From Lichenihabitans psoromatis (GTDB taxonomy: Bacteria; Pseudomonadota; Alphaproteobacteria; Rhizobiales; Beijerinckiaceae), in contig NZ_CP036515.1 of assembly GCF_004323635.1 (NCBI RefSeq), forward strand, positions 1,981,001 through 2,045,000: DNA of 64,000 nt, written 5' to 3'. The notes under the pieces are model-generated. The model was not told where the DNA came from. It ran no database searches and saw only the letters and a list, made by a program, of their open reading frames with translations. Of this stretch, positions 26,028-33,933 are shown piece by piece; position 1 is the first letter of the stretch; every line of letters begins with the position of its first letter. The position numbers and the translations under genes are program-made.

Positions 26028-26773
26028 TGATACTCGAGGGCAAGGTCGCTATCGTAACGGGGGCATCGACAGGGATTGGGCACGCGATCGCCCGGATGTT
26101 CGCGGTGCAGGGGGCTGCCGTCGTGCTGGTCGCGCGACGGACATCCCGGCTCGATGACCTTGCCGACGCTATTCGCCGTGAGGGAGGCCGCGCTGCCGTC
26201 ACGGCGGGTGATATTCGGCTCTCCGAAGTCCATGATGCAGCCGTGTCGACCGCGCTGCGCGAGTTTGGCGGCCTCGATATCGCCATCAATAACGCCGGCA
26301 CGGTCGGGTCGATTAAACCGCTCGCCGACATTGCGCCCGAAGAGTGGAACGACACGCTGAACACCAACCTGACGGCAGCCTATCTCGGAGCGCGCAGCCA
26401 AATCCCTGCCATGCTCGAGCGTGGGGGCGGCTCTATCGTGTTCACATCGAGCTTCGTCGGGACCAGCGTCGGATTGCCCGGTATGGCAGCCTAAGGTGCG
26501 TCGAAAGCCGGCCTGATGGGGTTGGTGAAGGGGATCACGGCTGACTATGCCGCGCACCGCATCCGCGCCAACGCCCTGTTACCGGGTGGCGTGGATACGG
26601 AGATGGCTGGCGATCAAAGCCAAAAGGACTGGGCCGCCGGGCTGCACGCCATGAAACGCATCGCGCAGCCGGACGAGATCGCCTCTGCGGCGCTGTTCCT
26701 CGCCAGTTCACTGGCGAGCTTCGTCACAGGGTCAGCCTTGTGGGCTGACGGCGGCAATGCGGCGGTGAAGTAA
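26027..26773 (+). pseudogene. Short-chain dehydrogenase interrupted by a stop at its catalytic Tyr
   Basis: Reads as one 248-codon SDR: TGASTGIG cofactor motif near residues 12-19, NNAG near 88-91, catalytic Ser region VFTSSFVG, then GLPGMAA-stop-GASKAGLMG. In this family the position is YxASK, so the in-frame TAA at 26492-26494 falls exactly on the catalytic tyrosine (TAC or TAT to TAA). Downstream the frame continues with RIRANALLPGGVDTEM and a family-typical end SALWADGGNAAV. No frameshift is needed. It should give only a truncated inactive protein. A sequencing error is the main alternative. Confidence 0.85.
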
Positions 26774-26831
26774 CGAATGAGATGGATGTCGCTCCGTCTC
26801 AACCAGAACGGAACGCAGCAAATCCCCTTCG

Positions 26832-27515
26832 TCAACAGATGCTCGCGAGGTCGGTGACCCGGACCGTGGCGCCCCGCTCCGTGGCGACCTGCTCCGGCCC
26901 GCTCCGAAACACCGGGCGTTGCGCCGGTAAGCGCGACATCAAGGCCACGAGCTCGGCTTGGCGCTTCGTGCTGGTTTTGAGGAAGACGGCGCGCAATTGC
27001 GCCCGCAGCGTCGCGATGCTGGTTTGCCGAAGCTTCGCGATCTCCTTCAAGCTGCGGCCGGAGTAGAGATTGCGAGAGAGCTCGATCTCGCTCTTGGTCA
27101 GGCCGAACGCGCCGCTCAGCATCGGCACGGAGACATCGCTGGTTTCGTCGGGGTCGATCAACAGCGCGAGAGCCGCAAAGCGTGTGCCGCGTGGCGTCGC
27201 ATAGTCTTCAACCGACAGGACATGAACGATCAGCGGACGTCCCTTGGCTCGTGCCAAGGCACTCGGGCCACAGGGCTGCCCGCGGTCTGCCGCCGCCACG
27301 GCTTCGGCCACGAGGGCCTTCAATTGGGCTGTCTCGGATCGCCCTGGCACGAGAGCGACCCCGAACAGCTTACGGCATAAGGCGGCCGCCTTACTGTTCA
27401 GACGGAGGATCTCGCCGTCGCCGCCGATTTGTAGGCTCGCGAATCCGAGCAGACCGAAGGCCGCCATCGTGTCGGTCACGTCGCTTTCCGACAAGGGGCC
27501 GAGCAAGTCCGTCAC
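26832..27515 (-). CDS. LuxR-type regulator with PAS-like N-terminus, next to the curli genes
   Basis: About 227 aa. The N-terminal half has a PAS-like segment (ASLQIGGDGEILRLNSKA, later HVLSVEDYATPRG), and residues 135-195 form a LuxR/GerE-type helix-turn-helix (FGLTKSEIELSRNLYSG, then SLKEIAKLRQTSIATLRAQL). The GTG start overlaps the stop of the upstream exported-protein gene (GTGA), so the two are co-expressed. Its place beside csgA-csgG suggests a CsgD-like role for this locus, but it is not a clear CsgD ortholog: there is no receiver domain. Regulation of curli is inference. Confidence 0.78.
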   Translation of the reverse strand: MTDLLGPLSESDVTDTMAAFGLLGFASLQIGGDGEILRLNSKAAALCRKLFGVALVPGRSETAQLKALVAEAVAAADRGQPCGPSALARAKGRPLIVHVLSVEDYATPRGTRFAALALLIDPDETSDVSVPMLSGAFGLTKSEIELSRNLYSGRSLKEIAKLRQTSIATLRAQLRAVFLKTSTKRQAELVALMSRLPAQRPVFRSGPEQVATERGATVRVTDLASIC

Positions 27516-28213
27516 GGTCGCACCCGCGGCATTTGCTGCTGGATTTCAATCGGGCTCGGCTCGCCAACAGCCGGGGGCAACCTCTTGGCGGGTTGCTGCT
27601 GTACGAAACGCTGTGTCGGCAATTGTGAGCCGTGAGTTCCGGGCATGGGCGCGGTTTGTTGCTGGGCCATGATCTGTGGCACCGGCTGAACATGAACCGG
27701 CAGAGGCAGGATCGTCGCAACCACCACCGACGTCTTTTGTGCCGCCAGACGGCCTGGACGCAGGTTGAGGAACATCACTTTCCTGGTTTCGACGTTGTAG
27801 GCGCATTCGTAGCTCATCCGAATCCAGTCGCGATCCGGTGTCTGAAAACGAATGACGTCACCTCGGTAGCGAACCGTGAAGTCGCGTCCTTCCGGCGGCT
27901 CGGCCTGCTGGAAGATGCCGGGCACCGGGCGGTTCAGCCAATCGAAATCGGTCGGGGATTGCGCCTCGATCAAAGGCGCGCAGAGTTGCGCCGCATGATC
28001 GGTGTTGAGCCTGACGCAGGCGGCGTCGCAGCCGGAAGCAGGTGCGGTCGCGGGCCGTGTGTCGGTTTGAGCAGGCGGCGCGATCGGGGCGGTCGCGTCC
28101 ATGGCCCCGACGGGACCCGCGAAAGCAACGAACGTTGCTGCGAGGGCGACAAAGCCCGCCAAAAGGATAGCCGTGCGGAATGATATCCAGAGGCTATCGA
28201 TTGTCGATGCCAT
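27512..28213 (-). CDS. Exported protein of unknown function coupled to the LuxR gene
   Basis: About 233 aa. A signal peptide or anchor (residues 10-36, hydrophobic) is followed by a Pro/Thr/Ala-rich linker. A central domain has cysteines (CDAACVRLN, LCAPLIEAQ, SYECAYNVE) and the strand pattern YRGDVIRFQTPDRDWIRMSYEC ending NLRPGRL; this resembles small secreted Hyphomicrobiales proteins of no known function. The last 70 residues are rich in Gln and Pro. GGAGGGGAG lies just before the ATG at 28213. It diverges from csgA across an AT-rich spacer, so it may be a sensor or matrix partner of the curli system. Confidence 0.75.
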   Translation of the reverse strand: MASTIDSLWISFRTAILLAGFVALAATFVAFAGPVGAMDATAPIAPPAQTDTRPATAPASGCDAACVRLNTDHAAQLCAPLIEAQSPTDFDWLNRPVPGIFQQAEPPEGRDFTVRYRGDVIRFQTPDRDWIRMSYECAYNVETRKVMFLNLRPGRLAAQKTSVVVATILPLPVHVQPVPQIMAQQQTAPMPGTHGSQLPTQRFVQQQPAKRLPPAVGEPSPIEIQQQMPRVRP

Positions 28214-28694
28214 GTCGCTCCCCTCCCTACTGCCGTGATCTGAACGTCAACAATGCAGCGTGTATGTCGTACCGCGCGGCAACGACAGCGTGCAATATTA
28301 TTTAGGCATTTTGACCAGTATTTAAGCAATAATTAAATTTATTAAGGTCGAAGCACGCCCATTTTTCTCAATGGCGACGTAGAAGTTTCTTTCGATTCGG
28401 CCCCTACGATCACGATCACAAAGATCACGGCGCTTTGTCAAAGACGATTCAGGATGAGGAACGCATCGGCACAGCCGCCGTGTTGTTTTAGTCACGACTA
28501 TAAAAAAGAGAGGCGACGCTCACGCCGGACTCGTCGCGTTTTTGCAGTGCAGATGGCCATTTAAAAAAATTATTAATTACATCTTACTCTATATGGATGA
28601 TTGCGTGCAGATTTGATTAAATCAATAGCTCACAGCCGAAGCCATGGTGCCAATCCGATGATTGCTGCCGAAATGGTCTTTTTGGGAGCTGATG
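28214..28694. other. AT-rich divergent control region upstream of csgA
   Basis: About 480 bp with A/T runs (28280-28345 and 28555-28600) much poorer in GC than the surroundings. It separates the exported-protein/LuxR pair (minus) from csgA (plus). It contains the terminator-like hairpin listed separately and no convincing ORF. Such AT-rich DNA is a natural target for MucR- or H-NS-like silencers. Confidence 0.5.
28513..28543. terminator. Bidirectional terminator-like hairpin inside the csgA upstream region
   Basis: GCGACG (28513-28518) pairs with CGTCGC (28532-28537), followed by GTTTTT on plus. On the minus strand the same stem is followed, after a few bases, by six T residues. It may end a short unlabelled transcript in this spacer or insulate csgA from upstream transcription. 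No partner RNA was identified. Confidence 0.45.
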
Positions 28695-29495
28695 ATGCGC
28701 AAGATTCTTCTGGTTTCGACGGCCCTCTCGGCCATGCTGATCGCGGGCTCCGCCATGGCCAGCAATGCCGTGGTGGATCTGACTCAGTCAGGCGTCGATG
28801 GAAATGTCTCCATCGATCAGACCGAAAATGCGTATTATGGCACCTCGGCGATCAGCAACTCGGCCACGGTCACCCAGCATTCGGGCTCGACCAGCGCCGA
28901 TATCACGGTCATCCAGAATGGTGATTTCGCCAATAGTGTCGTCTCGGATCAATATGGCTATCGGTCACAAGCGGCCATTTATCAGGGCAGCAACGGATAT
29001 GCCGGCGATGACTCGGTCAACTCGACCCAGCGTGAGCGAGCACAACTGACGGTTCACCAGGGCGCTGATGGTACCACATCGTCAAACAGTTCGGTTTTCA
29101 ATGATCAGACCGGCCGAGTAGTTGCTAATATTACTCAAGGTAACGGAAACAATAACACAGTTCAAAGCACGCAATCTAATGCGGCTTATTTGTATAATAA
29201 CTTCAACTCGACGCAGAGCGGCAGCAATAATCTTATCAATAGCGCCCAATATGGCGGTCTTTTTGGCGGAGACAACTTTTCTGCAGCGCAAACTGGCAAT
29301 AACAACACGATCCATAATCTGCAGAACGGAAATTATCTGACCGCTGTCGTGACGCAGATTGGCAATGGCAACGACGTCGACGGAACGCAGACTGGTTTCA
29401 ATCAGACCATCACGGTCGCGCAGACGAGCAACAACAACAGCACCAGCTATAATCAGTCGAACCTGAACAACACCGCGCATGTGACGCAGCACTAA
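28695..29495 (+). CDS. csgA: Curlin-repeat protein (CsgA-like major amyloid subunit)
   Basis: About 266 aa: signal peptide MRKILLVSTALSAMLIAG cleaved after SAMA, then about a dozen imperfect curlin repeats with the N/Q/G-rich pattern Q-x-G-x-x-N and T-Q spaced by about 20 residues, as in ITQGNGNNNTVQSTQ and VTQIGNGNDVDGTQ. These form the stacked beta-strand turns of curli fibres. It is roughly twice the length of E. coli CsgA. GGGAG lies 6 nt before the ATG at 28695. The middle (29130-29340) is AT-rich with codons unlike its neighbours. Secretion would need the CsgG pore encoded downstream. Confidence 0.85.
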   Translation: MRKILLVSTALSAMLIAGSAMASNAVVDLTQSGVDGNVSIDQTENAYYGTSAISNSATVTQHSGSTSADITVIQNGDFANSVVSDQYGYRSQAAIYQGSNGYAGDDSVNSTQRERAQLTVHQGADGTTSSNSSVFNDQTGRVVANITQGNGNNNTVQSTQSNAAYLYNNFNSTQSGSNNLINSAQYGGLFGGDNFSAAQTGNNNTIHNLQNGNYLTAVVTQIGNGNDVDGTQTGFNQTITVAQTSNNNSTSYNQSNLNNTAHVTQH

Positions 29496-29509
29496 AGAGC
29501 GGTCGCGCT

Positions 29510-29541
29510 CCGAGCCGACCTGCTTGAAAGGGAAGGCTCGG
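29510..29541 (+). repeat. Hairpin between csgA and csgH
   Basis: CCGAGCC (29510-29516) and GGCTCGG (29535-29541) form a 7-bp GC stem just after the csgA stop, with no U-tract. It probably stabilises the csgA mRNA end or reduces read-through so that the fibre subunit is made in excess over the accessory proteins. Confidence 0.4.
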
Positions 29542-29566
29542 CGCAACGTTTGGCCGGATCGCCTTC

Positions 29567-29887
29567 ATGCAAGCAAGCGACGCAAAACCCGCTATCGTCT
29601 GTGCCGTCATCGACGAGACACGGGGTGCGTCGCTCGTCTTTCATGGCGAGATCGTAACCCGCAATGTGGCTTCTGGGCTCTACCGGTTATCGATCGTCAA
29701 GGGCGGACCGGCCGGCTCGAGCACCATCCGACAGGGCGGCGCGTTTACGAGCCGCTCGGAGCAAGCCGTAATGGTCGGTGGAGGCGCATTAAGCCTCGAG
29801 CCTGGATCGACTTATGCGATTAGCCTTGTGGTCGAAATGGGAGGTCGATCTATCGATTGCGCTCCAGCTTCGGGGAAACAGCCATGA
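29567..29887 (+). CDS. csgH: CsgH-like curli assembly inhibitor/chaperone
   Basis: About 106 aa. The pattern AVIDETRGASLVFHGEI, then YRLSIVKGGPAGSSTIRQGGAF and a C-terminal LVVEMGG strand match CsgH, the alphaproteobacterial counterpart of CsgC that keeps CsgA soluble in the periplasm. No clear signal peptide is visible from the ATG at 29567, so the true start could lie elsewhere or export may be atypical. Its stop overlaps the csgB-like start (ATGA). It sits between the two curlin genes. Identification rests on the pattern and locus. Confidence 0.7.
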   Translation: MQASDAKPAIVCAVIDETRGASLVFHGEIVTRNVASGLYRLSIVKGGPAGSSTIRQGGAFTSRSEQAVMVGGGALSLEPGSTYAISLVVEMGGRSIDCAPASGKQP

Positions 29888-30426
29888 TGCGGATTCGAAT
29901 GAGGCGAGCCTTGGTCGGCATCGGAGCCGCACTAGCGGTTGGTGCGGTGGTGACGCCTGAAGTTGCGCGCGCGCAAAGCGCGAATTTGGTGAACGGATCG
30001 AGCCCTTATACTGACGTATCGGATTATCTGCTGGTGCAGCATCAGGCGATTCCAACCAATGCGACCGGCACTGCCAATCCTTATGCGGTCGACCGGAGCC
30101 TTGGCAGCGCGACCCTGACGAGCGGGAGCAATGTGGCGTCGGTAACACAACGCGGCACTCAAAATGCTGCCAGCATCGCGCAAAATGGGTTTGGCAATAA
30201 CAGCACCACGATCCAGCTCGGCAACGATAATCTCTCATCGCTCACGTCCATCGGGGATGGCAATCGTCTCTCCAGCACGCAGATCGGCTCGGCCGATGTG
30301 GCGACGATCGCGGTGCAGGGACAGGGCAATGCGATTGTGGCCACGCAGATTGGGTCGGGCCTCAGCTACGGGCTGCGGCAGGTCGGTGATGCCAAGACCG
30401 TGACGGTTGTTCAGGCACGCCGATGA
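29884..30426 (+). CDS. csgB: Curlin-repeat protein (CsgB-like minor subunit/nucleator)
   Basis: About 180 aa. Signal peptide MMRIRMRRALVGIGAALAVG cleaved near VARAQ, an approximately 45-residue non-repeat segment, then four or five curlin-type repeats (VTQRGTQNAASIAQNG, IQLGNDNLSSLTSIG, TQIGSADVATIAVQG). A short repeat protein ending in basic residues (VVQARR) is the usual form of CsgB, which anchors and nucleates fibre growth at the outer membrane. Coupled to csgH by ATGA. Confidence 0.78.
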   Translation: MMRIRMRRALVGIGAALAVGAVVTPEVARAQSANLVNGSSPYTDVSDYLLVQHQAIPTNATGTANPYAVDRSLGSATLTSGSNVASVTQRGTQNAASIAQNGFGNNSTTIQLGNDNLSSLTSIGDGNRLSSTQIGSADVATIAVQGQGNAIVATQIGSGLSYGLRQVGDAKTVTVVQARR

Positions 30427-30539
30427 CACCGCCCAGACGCATCGAGGACCAAGCCGCTCGACAACTTCAGATTGCTTAAAGTCGTGAAATACTGCTCTGT
30501 CGGATTTGCAAAATGCGGCCCAAAGAAGGACGTTTGCCT

Positions 30540-30992
30540 GTGACGCTCAACCCGGCTCATCGCTGCTCCGCGCTCGCCGTTGCGGCTGCCCTCGCGGTCC
30601 TCTGCGCCTCTCCGGCAAAGGCCGGTAGCATCGTCTACACGCCGACCAACCCGCAATTCGGGGGCAGCCCGCTAAACGGCAATACGCTGCTGTCGGTCGC
30701 GCAGGCGCAAAACCTTCCGCAACTTGCCGCATCGAAGAAGGCCAGCCTCGCCAATACCTCCGGCACCACGCAGACCGCTGGACAGATCTTCGCGCAGCAA
30801 TTGACCAGCCAACTCTATAGTTCGCTTGCCAATCAGATTACCTCGGCGATCTTCGGCGAAAACGCGCAGCAGAACGGCACGTTCGCGTTCCAGGGCACGA
30901 CCATCAACTTTAACCGGGTCGGCAGCAACGTGAACGTCTCGATCAACGATGGGACGACGATCACCAATGTCACGGTGCCGGCGGGACCATGA
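30540..30992 (+). CDS. csgF: Curli assembly protein CsgF
   Basis: About 150 aa. After the signal peptide (hydrophobic SALAVAAALAVLCASPAKA) the mature N-terminus reads IVYTPTNPQFGGSPLNGN, the conserved CsgF motif that plugs into the CsgG pore. The remainder has the usual Gln/Asn-rich linker and C-terminal strands. I prefer the GTG at 30540 preceded by AGAAGGA; an ATG at 30513 in frame would add nine residues. The stop overlaps an in-frame ATG of csgG (ATGA at 30989). Confidence 0.88.
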   Translation: MTLNPAHRCSALAVAAALAVLCASPAKAGSIVYTPTNPQFGGSPLNGNTLLSVAQAQNLPQLAASKKASLANTSGTTQTAGQIFAQQLTSQLYSSLANQITSAIFGENAQQNGTFAFQGTTINFNRVGSNVNVSINDGTTITNVTVPAGP

Positions 30993-31027
30993 GTGTACGT
31001 CATGTTTCAGAGCCGCTTGGGGGATCG

Positions 31028-31930
31028 ATGCGTCGCGTGACATGGGCCTTGTTGCCGCTGGTGCTTCTGCTGGGGGGCTGTCAGCCTGGCACACCCGAAT
31101 TGTTCGAGCAGGCCCCGAAAGTAACGCCGGCGTCGGCCACGGGCGTGAACCTGGAACTGCTTGCGCCTCCGCGTGCCAAGATCGACATCGCGGTCTATTC
31201 CTTTCCCGACCTCACCGGCAAGAACGAACCGAACGACAATGTCGCGGTTTTCTCCCGTGCCGTGACTCAGGGCGGCCTCGGCTACCTCGTCGATAGTTTG
31301 CAGCGCGCCGGGAACGGCAAGTGGTTCACGGTCATCGATCGCGGCAATCTCAACGATCTTTTGCAGGAACGGCAGCTGATCCGACAGACCCGGATTGAAT
31401 TCGACAAGGACGCGGCCAAGCCGCTGCCACCGATCCGCTTCGCCGGCCTGTTGCTGCAAGGCGGCATCATCGGCTTCGACTCCAACATCGTCACGGGGGG
31501 CGCAGGTGCGAATTTCCTCGGCATCGGGGCCAACGGTCAATATCGGCAAGATGTGGTGACGGTGGCGCTCCGGGTCGTCTCGGTTCAGTCGGGCGAGGTG
31601 CTCAACAGCGTCACGACCTCAAAGACGATCTATTCGGTCGCACTGACGGCCAACACCTATCGCTTCGTCGCGGTCGACAAGCTGCTGCAGGTCGAGGCGG
31701 GCGTGACGCGAAACGAACCGACCCAGATGGCGGTGCGGCAGGCCATCGATCTCGCGGTCTATGCCACCATCATGGAAGGCACCCGCAAACACGTCTGGGG
31801 CTTCGCCAACGAGGCCGCCGGCGCGAAGCTGATCGCCGACTATCTCGACCGGGATAAAGTCGAACCACTTTCGACCCTGAATTTGACGCCGGCCATTCCG
31901 GTGTCGACCTTGCAGGTGCCCAAGAGTTGA
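31028..31930 (+). CDS. csgG: Curli secretion channel lipoprotein CsgG
   Basis: About 300 aa from the ATG at 31028. A compact lipoprotein signal ends in LLLGGC, with the lipid-bearing Cys at residue 18. The family motifs AVYSFPDLTGKNEPND, TVIDRGNLNDLLQERQLIR and RQDVVTVALRVVSVQSGEVL are present. CsgG forms the nine-subunit outer-membrane pore that exports CsgA and CsgB. GGGGGA precedes 31028; a longer start at 30989 overlaps the csgF stop by ATGA and cannot be excluded. Last of the five clustered curli genes. Confidence 0.93.
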   Translation: MRRVTWALLPLVLLLGGCQPGTPELFEQAPKVTPASATGVNLELLAPPRAKIDIAVYSFPDLTGKNEPNDNVAVFSRAVTQGGLGYLVDSLQRAGNGKWFTVIDRGNLNDLLQERQLIRQTRIEFDKDAAKPLPPIRFAGLLLQGGIIGFDSNIVTGGAGANFLGIGANGQYRQDVVTVALRVVSVQSGEVLNSVTTSKTIYSVALTANTYRFVAVDKLLQVEAGVTRNEPTQMAVRQAIDLAVYATIMEGTRKHVWGFANEAAGAKLIADYLDRDKVEPLSTLNLTPAIPVSTLQVPKS

Positions 31931-31985
31931 TGATGCCCGACCGCTAACGGCTCCGGCTCCGGCGCGGGTCTTCGGGGTCGCGCCA

Positions 31986-32279
31986 TCACGGCGCGATGGA
32001 AAGCGCCGGTGCCGTCCGGCCTGGATGCTCGCTATCGAGAAAGATCGGCGCATCGGCGGATTTCGGCGTCGATGAAAATTTCCCGCGCATCTTGCGGCCG
32101 CCCTGGTTGGTCAGGATACATTGCTGAAGCTTGGCGGGATCGGTCAGGGTCGTGCATTCGTTGATATTCTGCGGAAAAACTTCGCTCTGCGCGATCGAAA
32201 CCGAGTAACGCGCCGACGATCCATAGATGAGTGTTGCACAAGCCGTCATGAGGATCATTCGTTTGATGGTCACGACCAT
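31986..32279 (-). CDS. Small exported protein downstream of the curli genes (unknown)
   Basis: About 97 aa from the ATG at 32279. A short hydrophobic N-terminus (IKRMILMTACATLIYG) suggests a signal peptide. The mature part has two cysteines in ECTTLTDPAKLQQCIL, probably a disulfide-linked helix, then a basic segment. No family recognised. It converges with csgG, and the next gene on the plus strand starts about 190 bp to the right. Much longer open frames on this strand are shadows. Confidence 0.5.
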   Translation of the reverse strand: MVVTIKRMILMTACATLIYGSSARYSVSIAQSEVFPQNINECTTLTDPAKLQQCILTNQGGRKMRGKFSSTPKSADAPIFLDSEHPGRTAPALSIAP

Positions 32280-32466
32280 GCCGTTGTTTCCTGAGACATA
32301 CCGTTGCGGCAAGACTTGTTTGTGGGAGCTTATCCGGAAGTCCTCCCCAAGGATAGTCGGAAGATCCTGAGGGGGCATCGGGAGCGTGGCTTTGACAACA
32401 ATAGGGTTGTTTGCGAGGGGGCAAGCGGGTCTATTCTGTGGGCTGGTAACCGATGGAGAAGTCGTC

Positions 32467-32835
32467 ATGTCGATGGGTCCCGTCTGGGGCGCATTTCTGA
32501 TCGCCGTTGCGGCTGGCGCCACCCCGCCGGTCGCGACGCTGCGTGACCTTGGGCCGGTCTTGACCCACTGTTTCAAGGCACCCGATCGCTCGACGGGCTC
32601 GGAGGTCACGGTTTTGCTGAGCCTGACGCGCGATGGCGCGGTGCTGGGCAAGCCGAGGATCACCTTTTCAAAACTCGTCGGCGAGCCGGAGGACAAGCGC
32701 GCTTTCGTGGCGGCGGTGCTCGGATCCCTTTCCGCCTGCACACCCGTTTCCCTCGTCCCGAGCTTCGGTGGTGCGATCGCGGGTCGACCGCTGACGCTTC
32801 GGTTCATCGGGGGCGGACCCGCCAAAGCGATCTGA
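32467..32835 (+). CDS. Small exported protein with TonB/TolA C-terminal-like fold
   Basis: About 122 aa from the ATG at 32467, preceded by GGAGAAG. Signal peptide (GAFLIAVAAGATPP), then a domain with VTVLLSLTRDGAVLGKPRI and paired cysteines (LTHCFK, SACTP). The strand pattern resembles the periplasmic C-terminal domain of TonB or TolA, but no transmembrane-anchored energy-transducer region is present. Function unknown; it follows the curli cluster and may or may not belong to it. Confidence 0.6.
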   Translation: MSMGPVWGAFLIAVAAGATPPVATLRDLGPVLTHCFKAPDRSTGSEVTVLLSLTRDGAVLGKPRITFSKLVGEPEDKRAFVAAVLGSLSACTPVSLVPSFGGAIAGRPLTLRFIGGGPAKAI

Positions 32836-32850
32836 CGAGACTGTTCTGGC

Positions 32851-33315
32851 TTAGCCGAGCGACGAGACGATCCAGAGCGCGCCGCCGACCGCGATCACAT
32901 CCTCGAGGATGGCGGCAACATGGTCGTTGCCGAATGCGGATGCGAGGCGGCTTCGCGCCTCGGCGCCTGCGAGCGTTCCAACGATCGCGCCGAAGAGACC
33001 AGCGATCAGGCCGCCGACCAGATTGCCGAATGCACTGCCGATCGTGGCACCGCAAAACGCGCCGCTCACGATCCGAGAGCCGAACTGGAACGGAACCCTG
33101 CGGCTCGGCGTGTTCGGCAATTGATCGGCGACGAATTCGCCGAGCGCCAGAAGCGAGAAGACCCAAAGCGTGATCGGATGGGCCAGGAACGCGGCCCATG
33201 TGCCATCGACATGAAGCCAACCGAGATGAACGGCCCAGGTCACCGCAGCCGGCGCCGTCATGGTGCGGAGACCCGCGACCACGCCGATCAACAAGGCAAA
33301 AAGGAGAGTCGTCAT
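32851..33315 (-). CDS. DUF4126-family membrane protein
   Basis: About 154 aa with four or five hydrophobic segments rich in Gly and Ala (LFALLIGVVAGLRTMTAPAA near the start, then FCGATIGSAFGNLVGGLIAG). The GLRTMTAPAAVTW motif is characteristic of DUF4126. GGAG lies 8 nt before the ATG at 33315. Function of the family is unknown. It lies upstream of, and on the opposite side from, no obvious partner; the Tag gene follows on the same strand at the right. Confidence 0.75.
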   Translation of the reverse strand: MTTLLFALLIGVVAGLRTMTAPAAVTWAVHLGWLHVDGTWAAFLAHPITLWVFSLLALGEFVADQLPNTPSRRVPFQFGSRIVSGAFCGATIGSAFGNLVGGLIAGLFGAIVGTLAGAEARSRLASAFGNDHVAAILEDVIAVGGALWIVSSLG

Positions 33316-33360
33316 GGCCGTACTCCGGTTAGAATTGGCGCAGAGCATGCCGCCTTGCGG

Positions 33361-33933
33361 TCACTTTGCAAGCGAGCCCTCGCCGCAACCTGCTTCGGAC
33401 CTGAAGCAATCGGCCACATGGTCGTTGACGATGCCGGTCGCCTGCATCCAGGCATAGACGATCACGGGCCCGACGAATTTGAAGCCGCGCTTCTTCAAGG
33501 CCGCCGATACCGCCTCGGAGAGAGGCGTCTTGGTCGGGACATGACCCGCATGGGCGATCGGCGCGCCGCCTGCCATGCCCCAAACGAAGGTCGCGAAATC
33601 TTCGCCAGCAGCCTGCATGGCGAGATAAGCGCGTGCATTGCCGATCGTGGCCTCGATCTTGGATCGTGACCGGACGATCCCGGCATCTTGCAGCAAGCGC
33701 TCGACATCGACGCTGTCGAAGGCCGCGACCCGCTCTGGGTCAAACGCCGCGAAGGCCGCGCGGAAGGCGTCTCGCTTCCGCAGAATCGTCGACCAGGACA
33801 GCCCCGCCTGAAAGCCATCGAGCATCAGCTTTTCCCACAAGGCTCGACTATCGCGCTCAGGCACGCCCCATTCGGTATCGTGGTAGGCTTGCATCATCGG
33901 GTCGTGCCCGGCCCAGGCGCAGCGATGCGGCAT
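33361..33933 (-). CDS. tag: DNA-3-methyladenine glycosylase I
   Basis: About 190 aa, the normal family length. The N-terminus MPHRCAWAGHDPMMQAYHD and the following TEWGVPERDSRALWEKLMLDGFQAGLSW are diagnostic. The zinc site is complete: Cys and His in the first 20 residues, and NDHVADC near the C-terminus. It removes 3-methyladenine from alkylated DNA. Start ATG at 33933; the longer open frame upstream is not family sequence. Independent of the YcaQ-like glycosylase at 12913. Confidence 0.95.
   Translation of the reverse strand: MPHRCAWAGHDPMMQAYHDTEWGVPERDSRALWEKLMLDGFQAGLSWSTILRKRDAFRAAFAAFDPERVAAFDSVDVERLLQDAGIVRSRSKIEATIGNARAYLAMQAAGEDFATFVWGMAGGAPIAHAGHVPTKTPLSEAVSAALKKRGFKFVGPVIVYAWMQATGIVNDHVADCFRSEAGCGEGSLAK

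Noticed and set aside
26492..26494. Stop-codon recoding (selenocysteine or pyrrolysine) at the SDR tyrosine
   Set aside because: The codon is TAA, not the TGA or TAG used for these amino acids, and no SECIS-like structure is evident nearby.
28458..28483. EcfG promoter upstream of csgA (GGAAC at 28458-28462)
   Set aside because: The downstream element is TGTT at 18 nt and not CGTT at 16-17 nt, so it does not match well.
31986..32825. A 279-codon minus-strand frame covering the exported 97-aa and the plus-strand 122-aa gene
   Set aside because: The upstream part is antisense to the plus-strand gene; only the last 97 codons have a signal peptide and a plausible start.
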